NCBI GenBank assembly: GCA_023443745.1
Contig: JAEZTB010000008.1
Coordinates: forward strand, 124,001-188,000
Length of the DNA: 64,000 bases
From: Bacillota bacterium
GTDB taxonomy: Bacteria; Bacillota; Clostridia; DSM-8532
Direction: 5' to 3'
Positions 45,823 through 54,893 of this stretch are shown here, in pieces; position 1 is the first letter of the stretch; each line of letters starts with the position of its first letter. Both the position numbers and the translations under genes were made by a program. The notes beneath the pieces were generated by a model. The model ran no database searches, had not been told where the DNA came from, and saw only the letters and a list, made by a program, of their open reading frames with translations.

Positions 45823-46797
45823 ATGATAAAACTACAAGATATAAATAAAACCTTTAAGGTTTCCAAGCGCAAGTCTGGATTTGGTCAGGCAGTAAAAGCG
45901 CTCATTGCAAGAGAGTATGAAATAATCCACGCACTCAATAATGTTAGTTTCACAATAAATGACGGTGAAATGATAGGTTACATAGGCCCTAATGGTGCAG
46001 GGAAAAGTACAACTATCAAGATTATGTGTGGTGTCCTGACGCCAGACAGCGGACATTGTGATATTAACGGGCGAGTACCTTGGCGAGATAGAATAGCCCA
46101 TGTCCGTGATATCGGGGTTGTGTTTGGTCAACGTAGCCAACTTTGGTGGGATGTTCCTGTATGTGACAGTTTTGATCTAATTAGAGATATATACAAAGTC
46201 GAAGAACAACAATATAAACGTAATCTTGATGAACTTGTCACATTGCTTGATCTAGCGGAAATACTTAAAACTCCAACACGCAGTCTGAGCCTTGGCCAGC
46301 GTATGCGTTGTGAACTCGCAGCATCACTTTTGCATAATCCAAAAACTCTGTTTTTGGATGAACCGACCATCGGTCTTGACGCTGTGTCAAAAATTGCAGT
46401 ACGGCAGTTTATTAAAAAGCTCAATGTCGAACGTGGTACAACCGTAATTCTAACCACGCATGACATGCAAGATATAGAAGCACTGACCGAGCGTATTCTG
46501 CTAATCGGTAAGGGTAGAATTTTACTTGATGGAAGCTTACAAGAACTAAAAAAGCGCTCGTCCGAGCGCAAAACCATTGTATTTGAGTATATAGGGAAAC
46601 CTCCAAACCTCTGCGAAGGTATGATTTCTATTGAGCAACGCGAAGGACGATTAGTAGTTGACCTTAACCCGTCTATCTATTCGGTATCAGACGCAATTGC
46701 TCACGTTTCAGCACAGGTAGAAGTTCTGGACATCTCCGTTTCAGGTATAAGCGCCGAGGAAATGGTTGCCGGGTTGTACAAGGAGTATCATATATGA
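45823..46797 (+). CDS. ABC-2-type transporter ATP-binding protein
   Basis: A 324-residue ATPase of the DrrA/NatA type. It has Walker A GPNGAGKST, the signature LSLGQRMRCELAASL, Walker B LFLDEPTIGLD and the H-loop TTHDM. A C-terminal regulatory extension (about 240-324) follows. GAAGG precedes ATG 45823; an in-frame ATG 12 codons upstream is directly behind a terminator and less likely. It overlaps the first permease by 4 nt. Together the three genes encode an exporter of unknown substrate. Confidence 0.9.
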   Translation: MIKLQDINKTFKVSKRKSGFGQAVKALIAREYEIIHALNNVSFTINDGEMIGYIGPNGAGKSTTIKIMCGVLTPDSGHCDINGRVPWRDRIAHVRDIGVVFGQRSQLWWDVPVCDSFDLIRDIYKVEEQQYKRNLDELVTLLDLAEILKTPTRSLSLGQRMRCELAASLLHNPKTLFLDEPTIGLDAVSKIAVRQFIKKLNVERGTTVILTTHDMQDIEALTERILLIGKGRILLDGSLQELKKRSSERKTIVFEYIGKPPNLCEGMISIEQREGRLVVDLNPSIYSVSDAIAHVSAQVEVLDISVSGISAEEMVAGLYKEYHI

Positions 46798-47597
46798 AAA
46801 AGTATCTTGCGATATTCCGCATCCGCTTTACGAACAGCCTCCAATACCGTGCTGCAGCGCTTGCGGGCATGGCTACCCAGTTTGCGTGGGGTTTTATGGA
46901 GATCCTTGCTTTTTCGGCCTTTTACAAAGCCAATCCTGCCGCATTTCCAATGGAGTTTTCTCAAACCGTTTCTTATATATGGTTGCAACAGGCGTTTTTA
47001 GCGCTTTTTATGGTTTGGTTTTTTGAGACAGAGATATTCAGTGCTATTACAAGCGGTGGAATTGCCTATGAGTTAGCTCGCCCTGTTGATCTTTACGGGC
47101 GCTGGTTCTGTCAGTCTGCTGCAAATAGATTGTCAAATGCTGTCCTACGTTGCCTTCCAATTTTAATTGTAGCATTTGTTGTGCCCGAACCGTTTAGGAT
47201 GTCTTTGCCAGAAAACAGCATCCATTTCTTTTTATTTTTAGTCTCCGCCACTCTCAGTCTGTGCGTTGTAGTATCGTTTTCCATGCTCGTATACATATCT
47301 ACCTTTTATACCTTATCCCCTATGGGTGTAAGAATTATTTCGGCAGTGCTGGCTGACTTCTTGGCAGGCGCAATTATTCCGCTTCCTTTTTTCACACAAC
47401 CGTACCGTGCTATTGCCGAGGCTCTGCCCTTCGCCGCGATGCAAAATATGCCACTGCGCATTTACAATGGCAATATTGCGGGAGCCAATGCGCTTTGGGG
47501 AATTGGGCTGCAAATCTTCTGGCTCGTGGTGCTTGTATTGGTTGGCAGGCTTATGATGAAAAATTCACTCCGCAAAATCGTGGTTCAAGGAGGATGA
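46794..47597 (+). CDS. ABC-2 permease subunit 1
   Basis: A 267-residue membrane protein with about six helices (about 22-42, 55-75, 100-125, 140-165, 172-195, 230-252) and an amphipathic N-terminus (KKYLAIFRIRFTNSLQYRAA). It resembles the DUF990-like permease pairs that go with DrrA-type ATPases. It starts on the ATGA overlap with the ATPase gene and ends 1 nt before the next permease. Confidence 0.85.
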   Translation: MKKYLAIFRIRFTNSLQYRAAALAGMATQFAWGFMEILAFSAFYKANPAAFPMEFSQTVSYIWLQQAFLALFMVWFFETEIFSAITSGGIAYELARPVDLYGRWFCQSAANRLSNAVLRCLPILIVAFVVPEPFRMSLPENSIHFFLFLVSATLSLCVVVSFSMLVYISTFYTLSPMGVRIISAVLADFLAGAIIPLPFFTQPYRAIAEALPFAAMQNMPLRIYNGNIAGANALWGIGLQIFWLVVLVLVGRLMMKNSLRKIVVQGG

Positions 47598-47598
47598 T

Positions 47599-48375
47599 AT
47601 GAAGCTGTATTTGAGGTTTTTTTCGATGCACTTAAAGAGCCAGATGCAATATAAAGTATCATTTCTTTTAACGGCTCTTGGACAGTTTTTAGTTTCATTT
47701 ACGGCGTTGCTCGGTATTTGGTTCATGTTTGCTCAGTTCAACGAGGTGGAAGGCTTTAGTTTTCAGCAGGTGTTATTATGTTTTGCGACGGTACTCATGG
47801 CATTCTCACTGGCAGAATGCTTTGGCCGGGGCTTTGATGTTTTTCCACGTATGATTAACAATGGTGAATTTGACAGGGTGCTTGTAAGGCCGAGACATGA
47901 AGTATTCCAGGTCTTGGCATCACAGATTGAGTTTACACGTATTGGTCGTCTTTTACAGGCTATAATGGTTTTTTGTTATGCAATACCTGCCAGCGGTGTC
48001 AATTGGACATATGATAAAATAATAACGCTATTTCTCATGATTGCATGCGGGAGTATTGTCTTTTTCTGTCTATTTATGATTTACGCTGCCTTTTCATTCT
48101 TCACAATTGAAGGACTTGAGTTTATGAATGTTTTTACTGACGGTGGCAGAGAATTTGGCCGTTATCCGTTTTCAGTATATGGAGATGATGTGCTTCGGTT
48201 CCTTACCTACGTCATTCCACTTGCTTTGTTTCAATACTACCCACTTTTGTATCTTTTGGATATGAAAAAGAGCATCCTCTATATGTTGACGCCTTTGTTG
48301 GGTCTGCTCTTCACAATTCCGGCATATGCCTTTTGGCGCTTTGGATTGAGTAAATACAAATCAACAGGATCATAA
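47599..48375 (+). CDS. ABC-2 permease subunit 2
   Basis: A 258-residue membrane protein with about six helices. The motif FPRMINNGEFDRVLVRPRHEVFQ (about residues 82-104, first 20 shown in part) is typical of the DUF990 permease family. GGAGG precedes the ATG at the end of the first permease gene. It probably heterodimerises with permease 1. The operon is convergent with trpS. Confidence 0.83.
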   Translation: MKLYLRFFSMHLKSQMQYKVSFLLTALGQFLVSFTALLGIWFMFAQFNEVEGFSFQQVLLCFATVLMAFSLAECFGRGFDVFPRMINNGEFDRVLVRPRHEVFQVLASQIEFTRIGRLLQAIMVFCYAIPASGVNWTYDKIITLFLMIACGSIVFFCLFMIYAAFSFFTIEGLEFMNVFTDGGREFGRYPFSVYGDDVLRFLTYVIPLALFQYYPLLYLLDMKKSILYMLTPLLGLLFTIPAYAFWRFGLSKYKSTGS

Positions 48376-48383
48376 CTGTCATA

Positions 48384-49406
48384 TTACCCGCCAAAACGGT
48401 TTTTTCTTAATATTAAGCCCAATTTGCTTTTTACTTTTTCAAGAGTTAATGTTGATAATTCATAAGCCTTATTTGCTCCTTCAGCATATATGTTCTCAAC
48501 ATAGTCCATATTTTCAATCAGATAGTTGTACTTATCTCTAATTGGATTTAGAGTATCAATAATGATTTCAGCTACTTCACTTTTCAGTTCACCATAGCCT
48601 TTCCTCTTAAATCTTTCTTCTGTAAATTGTATTTTTTCGTTAGCCAGACACGAATATATGGTCAGCAAGTTACAAATGCCTTCTTTATCCTCTCTATAAA
48701 AAATACTGTTATCAGAATCAGTAACTGCCCTTTTCACCTTACGCCTAATCATATCAGGCGTATCTAATAATGCTATATAATTATTTGGGTTTATATCTGA
48801 TTTTGACATCTTTTTGCTTGGCTCTTGCAAGCTCATTACACGAGCTCCCACTTCAGGAATATAGGGATCAGGAACCTTAAAAACATCCCCGTATAAATTA
48901 TTAAATCTTATAGCTATATCCCGGCATAGCTCTAAATGCTGTTTTTGATCTTGGCCTACAGGTACCAGGTCTGTCTGATATAAAAGGATATCGGATGCCA
49001 TTAAAACCGGATAGGTCAGTAATCCTGTATTAATATTATCCTGATGGTGACTGACCTTATCTTTATATTGAGTCATCCGCCCAAGCTCACCCATGTAGGT
49101 AAAACAATTTAAAATCCATGTTAATTCGCAATGTGTGCTAACATGTGATTGTAAAAAAATGATATTATCTTCCGGTTCAATACCACATGCTAAATATAAC
49201 GCTAAAAACTCTATGGATCTTTTTTTGAGTTCTTGAGGATCTTGTCTTATTGTTAATGCATGAAGATCAACAACAGAAAAAAGACAGTTACACTCTTTTT
49301 GAAGCTTTTTCCAATTACTTATTGCTCCTATATAATTCCCTAAGGTTAAGCAACCCGAAGGCTGGGTCCCACTGAATATGATTTTTTTATTATAATCGAA
49401 TACCAT
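48384..49406 (-). CDS. trpS: Tryptophanyl-tRNA synthetase
   Basis: This class I synthetase of 340 aa charges tRNA-Trp. The HIGH-like motif is TLGNYIGA (about 21-28), the tryptophan-binding QTDLVPVGQDQKQHLEL follows near 145-161, and the KMSKS loop is KKMSKSD near 200. GAGGAG precedes the ATG. The leader of about 110 nt shows no T-box signature. It stands alone between convergent exporter genes and the upstream ABC exporter operon. Confidence 0.96.
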   Translation of the reverse strand: MVFDYNKKIIFSGTQPSGCLTLGNYIGAISNWKKLQKECNCLFSVVDLHALTIRQDPQELKKRSIEFLALYLACGIEPEDNIIFLQSHVSTHCELTWILNCFTYMGELGRMTQYKDKVSHHQDNINTGLLTYPVLMASDILLYQTDLVPVGQDQKQHLELCRDIAIRFNNLYGDVFKVPDPYIPEVGARVMSLQEPSKKMSKSDINPNNYIALLDTPDMIRRKVKRAVTDSDNSIFYREDKEGICNLLTIYSCLANEKIQFTEERFKRKGYGELKSEVAEIIIDTLNPIRDKYNYLIENMDYVENIYAEGANKAYELSTLTLEKVKSKLGLILRKNRFGG

Positions 49407-49518
49407 ATATCCATCTCCTCTCTTTATTATGCCTTAATCATTTTAAGCTTATTATGAAAAGGCATCCTTGTTAATCCTGTCGGTCCCACAGCCGATGAAT
49501 TGATTTGGCTTTATAAGC

Positions 49519-51252
49519 TCATTCAAACTGGGCGTAATAGAGCTGGCTGTAGAATCCCCTGTCATTCATCAGGGACTCATGAGTACCCTGCTCCACTACA
49601 TTTCCGTCCCTGACCACAAGAATATGATCCGCATTTTTAATGGTTGACAGTCTGTGCGCAATAACAAAGCAGGTTTTATCCTTCATGAGATTCCGCATAG
49701 CTTGCTGAATCTGTATTTCTGTCCGGGTATCCACATTGGACGTTGCTTCATCCAGTATCAACATTTTAGCATCGATGAGCATGGCCCGCGCAATGGTCAA
49801 AAGCTGCTTCTGGCCCTTTGAGATGTTGGCCCCATCCTCATGGAGAATGCTGTTATAGCCATCTGGCAGCCGCTTGATATAGGAATGTATTTTTGCCGCT
49901 TTAGCTGCTGCAATAACCTCCTCCAGGGTGGCATCCTTTTTCCCGTAAGCAATATTATCAAAAAAGGTGCCATGAAAGAGCCAGGTATCCTGCAAGACCA
50001 TGGTATAAGCTTTTCTGAGGCTTCTACGTGTCACATCACGGATATTTTGATCATCAACGCTGATTTCCCCTTGATCTGCATCATAAAACCGCATTAACAA
50101 ATTGATGAGTGTTGTTTTCCCTGCACCGGTCGGTCCCACAATAGCTGTGAGTGACCCTGGCTTGGCATGCATATTGAGATTATGTATGATTTCCTTATCC
50201 TTGGTATACCCAAAGCTCACATGCTCCATTTTGACATCGCCCGCTTTTACATCAAGGGGCCCGGCATCAGGGGCATCGGATTTCTCCTCCAACTCATCCA
50301 GAAGTTGAAAAACACGATCTGCAGCAGCCAGTGCCGATTGAAGATCACTGATGATATTGGCGGCTTCATTGATAGGCCCTGAGAATTTTCTTGAATACAA
50401 TACGAAGGAGGATATATTACCCAGGCTCATGTTCCCTTTGATAAAGAGAATTGCGCCCAACGCACTGATTAGCGAAAGCGAGACATTATTAATTAAATTG
50501 ATGGACGGTCCGTTAATCCCTCCCATAAATTCCGATTTGTAATAGGCATCAACAGCCTCCTGATTTTTTTCATCAAATTTATCCATGATGAATTGTTCTC
50601 TGTTATAGGCCTTTAATGTCTTTTGCCCAGTAATCATTTCCTCCACAAAGCCATTGAGTTGGCCGAGCTTTGCAGACCTTTGCCTAAAGAGCGGCCTGGT
50701 CCTCTTTGTAATCCATTTGGTCAGCAAGATGGAAACGGGGACTGTCACAACAAAAATCAGAAACAATACCGGAGAAATGGTAACCATCATGAAAAATGAA
50801 CCGATGACAGTAATCAGGCTTGCCGAGACCTGTACTAGATCATTGGATAGGGATGTATTGACCGTATCAATGTCATAGGACATCTTGCTGATAATATCTC
50901 CCGTCTGATGGGTATCATAATACCAAATTGGCAGTTTCATGAGCTTGCTGAATACGTCCTCACGCATCTTATAGACCACCTTACGGCCTATGTTGATCAT
51001 TAAGATGGAAAGAACATAAGACATGACGAAGGAGGCTATATAGAACAATATCATAATCCCTGCATAGTAAAAAACCTGATCAAAATTGACTTTTCCCGTA
51101 CCCAGCTTCATGCTGTCTATAGCGAAGCCGGATAGTTTGGGTCCGACAAGCGCAAACATATTGCTTCCTATGGCAAGGGCCAACGCCAGCAACAATAGAA
51201 ACTTAAATTGATACAAATAGGCACCTAAACGAATCAGCGTCTTCTTCTTCAT
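49519..51252 (-). CDS. Heterodimeric ABC exporter subunit, catalytic half
   Basis: A 577-residue half-transporter with six membrane helices (about 15-310) and a nucleotide-binding domain (about 335-577). It has Walker A GPTGAGKTT, Walker B LILDEATSNVD with catalytic Glu, and a non-canonical signature NISKGQKQ instead of LSGGQ. That pattern is known for the consensus subunit of heterodimeric exporters such as TM287/288. Its ATG overlaps the partner gene by 4 nt. It is probably a multidrug or lipid exporter; substrate unknown. Confidence 0.92.
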   Translation of the reverse strand: MKKKTLIRLGAYLYQFKFLLLLALALAIGSNMFALVGPKLSGFAIDSMKLGTGKVNFDQVFYYAGIMILFYIASFVMSYVLSILMINIGRKVVYKMREDVFSKLMKLPIWYYDTHQTGDIISKMSYDIDTVNTSLSNDLVQVSASLITVIGSFFMMVTISPVLFLIFVVTVPVSILLTKWITKRTRPLFRQRSAKLGQLNGFVEEMITGQKTLKAYNREQFIMDKFDEKNQEAVDAYYKSEFMGGINGPSINLINNVSLSLISALGAILFIKGNMSLGNISSFVLYSRKFSGPINEAANIISDLQSALAAADRVFQLLDELEEKSDAPDAGPLDVKAGDVKMEHVSFGYTKDKEIIHNLNMHAKPGSLTAIVGPTGAGKTTLINLLMRFYDADQGEISVDDQNIRDVTRRSLRKAYTMVLQDTWLFHGTFFDNIAYGKKDATLEEVIAAAKAAKIHSYIKRLPDGYNSILHEDGANISKGQKQLLTIARAMLIDAKMLILDEATSNVDTRTEIQIQQAMRNLMKDKTCFVIAHRLSTIKNADHILVVRDGNVVEQGTHESLMNDRGFYSQLYYAQFE

Positions 51253-53006
51253 GCAGACTCACCACCCATCTGCATTCTGCTGATTTCCTGATAGACCTCG
51301 CAGCTTTTCATCAATTCTTCATGGCTTCCATAGCCTATTTGCTTGCCGTCTTCTAAAACCAGGATATGATCAAGAGACATCACTGAGCTTACTCTTTGGG
51401 CTATGACAATCTTGGTTGTATGATCAAAATAGGTATGCAAGGCTTTTCTGAGGAGTGAATCGGTTTTATAATCCAATGCGCTTGATGAATCGTCCAGAAT
51501 CAAAATCTCCGGCTTTCCGGCCAGAGCACGGGATATCAGAATACGTTGTCTTTGTCCGCCACTTAAATTGGCCCCCTTGATGGATAAGTCTTCCCCGTAC
51601 GCCTTGACTCTTTCTTCTATGAATTCTTTTGCCCGGGCATATGTGGCTGCTTCATTGATATCCTCCTCCGTCAGATCCCGTCCAAGGCGAATATTCTCAT
51701 AAATAGTGTCCTCAAACAAAATGTCATTTTGAAAGGCAACGCCAAACATTCGGCTTAATTCACCCTTATCGATGGTTTTGATATTATTCCCCTCTATTTT
51801 GATTTCTCCCTCTCCGACATCGTAAAAACGCATTAATAGATTAATGATCGTCGTTTTACCTGACCCGGTTGAGCCGATAATTCCCAGAGACTCTCCTCTT
51901 TTTATGTGAAAATCAATATCTTTGATATTATTTTCGTCCTCGCCCTCATCTCCCCTCTTATTGTATTTGAATGATACATGGTTAAAGTCAATGTGAAACT
52001 CCGCAGTACTTTCTTCAATGAGCCTTGACTCAGCTTCCTCCTCATGGCTTTCAACAACAAGATCTTCTTCAGTCTTCAGTATCTCCTGGATACGGTTTGC
52101 CGACGCTATCGCTCTGGAATAGACAGTAAATATCTTGTTCATTGAGAGCATGGCATTAAGTATAATCATAAAATAAGTTAAAAAGGCTATGATTTTACCA
52201 ACCTCGGTCAGCCCCGAATTAACGCGATAGGCCCCTACAATAATAATGAAGACCAGGCCTATATTCAATAAAAGGCTTATGGTCGGATTGGCTACAGCCA
52301 TTGTTTTACCGGCTTTTTTCTCTGTTTGGATAACGTCCTTATTGATGGAAGTAAATTGTTCTTTTTCATATTCTTCCTTTGATAATGACTTAATGACACG
52401 AATGCCGCCTATGATTTCCCTAACCTTTCGGACCATCACATCGGCTTTTATCTGTAATTGAGAATAGAGGGGAACGCCCTTCTTTGATACAAAGTAGAAA
52501 ACCGCTGCAATAAAGGGCATTGTTAAAATTAAAACCATCGTTAGCGCCCTGTCCAGGGACAAGGTCATCAGAATTCCTCCGAATAATAAGATAGGGGCCC
52601 TTATGCCAATCCTTTGCATCATGCCCAGCATATGATGAACATTGTAAGTATCGGTAGTCATTCTGGATATTAAAGTCGGGACCGAATAAGCATCTACTTG
52701 TGAACTTGAAAGGTAGCATATTTTCTTAAATAAATCGTGACGTATGGTTTTTGTTATGTCCCGTGCGACGCGGGCCGCCATTATATTGGCAATTACATTT
52801 CCGCCAAATGCGGCGAGCGAGAAAAGCAACATCAGAGCTGCTTGAACCAGCACCTGCATAACGTCGTTCATGGGGATAATATCATCTATGATATGAGCCA
52901 ATACCCACGGTATGAGCAAGTCCATTATCGTTCCAATGAATTTGATAAAAACACCGGCAGACATGCGCAATATATAAGGTTTCAGATATTTTAATATCAT
53001 TCTCAT
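51249..53006 (-). CDS. Heterodimeric ABC exporter subunit, degenerate half
   Basis: A 585-residue half-transporter with six helices and a nucleotide-binding domain. It has Walker A GSTGSGKTT and canonical LSGGQRQR, but Walker B reads LILDDSSSALD with Asp where the catalytic Glu should be. It therefore complements the partner: this subunit supplies the good signature and the partner supplies the good Walker B, leaving one active ATP site. An insertion between helices and NBD (about 320-345) is Glu-rich. The Shine-Dalgarno is modest. It is the first gene of the pair. Confidence 0.92.
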   Translation of the reverse strand: MRMILKYLKPYILRMSAGVFIKFIGTIMDLLIPWVLAHIIDDIIPMNDVMQVLVQAALMLLFSLAAFGGNVIANIMAARVARDITKTIRHDLFKKICYLSSSQVDAYSVPTLISRMTTDTYNVHHMLGMMQRIGIRAPILLFGGILMTLSLDRALTMVLILTMPFIAAVFYFVSKKGVPLYSQLQIKADVMVRKVREIIGGIRVIKSLSKEEYEKEQFTSINKDVIQTEKKAGKTMAVANPTISLLLNIGLVFIIIVGAYRVNSGLTEVGKIIAFLTYFMIILNAMLSMNKIFTVYSRAIASANRIQEILKTEEDLVVESHEEEAESRLIEESTAEFHIDFNHVSFKYNKRGDEGEDENNIKDIDFHIKRGESLGIIGSTGSGKTTIINLLMRFYDVGEGEIKIEGNNIKTIDKGELSRMFGVAFQNDILFEDTIYENIRLGRDLTEEDINEAATYARAKEFIEERVKAYGEDLSIKGANLSGGQRQRILISRALAGKPEILILDDSSSALDYKTDSLLRKALHTYFDHTTKIVIAQRVSSVMSLDHILVLEDGKQIGYGSHEELMKSCEVYQEISRMQMGGESA

Positions 53007-53195
53007 GGAAACTGGATGCCTCTTTGCTTTTTTATATTGTTGGTAGCCAGATGCATTTTCGCGATGCTGTATAGGAAAATTATACTATAAAATGACTAGA
53101 ACTTGCAAAGTTCTAGTATGTAGATAGGATACAGTTTTTGTGGAATTCATTATCATGCTAGAGAATACAAACCGCGGTAAAGTAAAATGAGCAAA

Positions 53196-53221
53196 ATAAA
53201 AAAAGAAGGCCTCACCTTCTT
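53196..53221 (-). terminator. Terminator of the ymaF-like gene
   Basis: Minus-strand AAGAAGG-TGAGG-CCTTCTT is followed by a run of T, about 25 nt after the stop. Confidence 0.75.
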
Positions 53222-53243
53222 TGCTATCAGTGAAGCCCACTTT

Positions 53244-53534
53244 TCAATCTCTATAGACAGTGGTATATCCATAAAGGTAATGAATATGCCCGTCATTATA
53301 TGATGTTTGGGCTTGGTAATAGTGTGTATGTCCGCCATCAGCCTCTATTTCGGGACTGGTATAAAGCGAATACATGTGAATATGACCATCTTCATAGGTA
53401 GTTTCTCCCATCATCGTATGCGTATGGCCTGGCACATCGGGATTTATGCTGGTTCTACCGGAATATCGATGCTGATGCCCATCGTTTAAAGTAGTTACAC
53501 CACTATAGTTATGACTATGCATTCTGTTCGGCAT
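53244..53534 (-). CDS. ymaF: YmaF-family His-rich protein
   Basis: A 96-residue protein built from six short repeats with an HxH core (HSH, HQH, HTH, HIH, HTH, HIH), each followed by a Tyr/Thr-rich strand. The family is common in Firmicutes, and B. subtilis YmaF is of unknown function; the histidine pairs suggest metal binding, which is inference. No signal peptide is seen. I start at ATG 53534, 6 nt after GAGGTG; a GTG three codons upstream lies in that site. Confidence 0.85.
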   Translation of the reverse strand: MPNRMHSHNYSGVTTLNDGHQHRYSGRTSINPDVPGHTHTMMGETTYEDGHIHMYSLYTSPEIEADGGHTHYYQAQTSYNDGHIHYLYGYTTVYRD

Positions 53535-53663
53535 TGTCCTCACCTCAATAACAGTTTATGTTCCCCGCGCCTCAAGTGTAACCGGAGATTAATGACGTGT
53601 TTGCAACTTATGTCAGGTAATTACGCACATGGACTGATATACTAAAGGAGAGGAGTGAAGCAA

Positions 53664-54008
53664 ATGTCCGTTTAAACGATAGAAAAGATGGCGAAATGGG
53701 TAGAGAATAACATAACTGAGAACCCAAATCTGAAAGACATGTCATCGTACGTTGGTTACTCATCGTATTACTGCTCTGCTAAGTTTCGAGAACACATGGG
53801 AATGACATATAAGCAATTTCTCGCCCAATGCAGGTTGAGAGCTGCTGTAAACGATCTTCTCAACACCGATGACAAAATCACCGATATTGCTTATCGCTAC
53901 GGGTACTCGTCATCTGAATCATTGACGAGGGCATTTGCTACAATATTCAAATGCTCCCCTCGTCAATATCGAAAAGATTTCCTCAAGGTTTGTGAATGCA
54001 AGGAGTAA
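53664..54008 (+). pseudogene. AraC-family HTH regulator with a stop at codon 4
   Basis: A strong site (GGAGAGGAGTG) precedes ATG 53664, but codon 4 is TAA (53673-53675). After it the frame continues TIEKMAKWVENN and encodes a complete pair of AraC helix-turn-helix units (about 20-105, including YGYSSSESLTRAFATIF). Homologues I recall start MSVQTIEKM or similar, so CAA to TAA is the likely change. Translation could restart at ATG 53688 (106 aa), which would leave the DNA-binding domain nearly whole. It lies 3 nt before map. Call: recently broken, possibly leaky. Confidence 0.7.
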
Positions 54009-54011
54009 ATT

Positions 54012-54887
54012 ATGTCTTACGTACTTGGAAGAAACGACACTTGCTGGTGCGGTAGTGGACTTAAATACAAGAAATGTCATGCCTTCATTGAAGATCAAAT
54101 GGCAATCTACCATTCAAAAGGGTACGAGGTACCCCACCGCAAATTACTGAAAACCCAACAACAAATTAAAGGTATACGGGATAGCAGTAAACTGAACATA
54201 GCCTTGCTGGATTTTATCGGGGATTATGTTGTCGAAGGAATAACCACTGAAGAACTTGACCGGCTCATTTATGAAAAAACAAATGAGTTTGGAGGAATTC
54301 CGGCAACTCTGCATTACAATGGATATCCCAAAAGCGTTTGCATCTCAGTCAATGACGTTGTATGTCATGGTATCCCCTCCGACCGTGTAGTTCTGCAAAA
54401 CGGAGATATTGCGAACATTGATGTATCTACGATTTACAACGGCTTTTTTTCGGATTCCTCCCGCATGTTTTGTGTCGGTGATGTATCCAGTGAAACGCAA
54501 AGGCTTGTTGATGTGGCGAAAGAATGTATGGAGATGGGAATTGAACAGGTAAAGCCTTGGGGATTTCTCGGAGATGTGGGGCAAGCCGTTAATGACCATG
54601 CCAAAAAAAATGGATATTCTGTTGTTCGGGAAATCGGTGGCCACGGTATAGGCCTGCGATTCCAGGAAGATCCCTGGGTCAGTTATGTGTCCAAACAAGG
54701 AACAGGGATGCTTTTGGTTCCAGGCCTTGTTTTTACCGTAGAGCCTATGATAAATATGGGAAAAGCCCGAATATCAATAAATGGAAATGATAACTGGACA
54801 GTTTATACTGCCGATGGAAAGCCCTCGGCGCAATGGGAAAAAACCGTGCTTGTGACAGAAACGGGTTGTGAAGTACTAGCATATTGA
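54012..54887 (+). CDS. map: Methionine aminopeptidase with N-terminal SEC-C zinc motif
   Basis: A type I methionine aminopeptidase of 291 aa that removes the initiator Met. The N-terminal SEC-C motif (RNDTCWCGSGLKYKKCH, about 7-23) is a zinc knuckle that can bind ribosomes or SecB-like partners. Metal ligands appear in ANIDVSTIYNGFFSDSS, GGHGIGLRF, FTVEPM and QWEKTV. AAGGAG precedes the ATG, inside the end of the araC-like frame. It is probably an accessory map copy, since the main one usually sits in the ribosomal-protein operon. Confidence 0.94.
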   Translation: MSYVLGRNDTCWCGSGLKYKKCHAFIEDQMAIYHSKGYEVPHRKLLKTQQQIKGIRDSSKLNIALLDFIGDYVVEGITTEELDRLIYEKTNEFGGIPATLHYNGYPKSVCISVNDVVCHGIPSDRVVLQNGDIANIDVSTIYNGFFSDSSRMFCVGDVSSETQRLVDVAKECMEMGIEQVKPWGFLGDVGQAVNDHAKKNGYSVVREIGGHGIGLRFQEDPWVSYVSKQGTGMLLVPGLVFTVEPMINMGKARISINGNDNWTVYTADGKPSAQWEKTVLVTETGCEVLAY

Positions 54888-54893
54888 CATTGC

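Noticed and set aside
49407..49518. T-box or other tRNA-sensing leader before trpS
   Set aside because: The stretch is only about 110 nt and lacks the T-box core and a terminator hairpin with T run.
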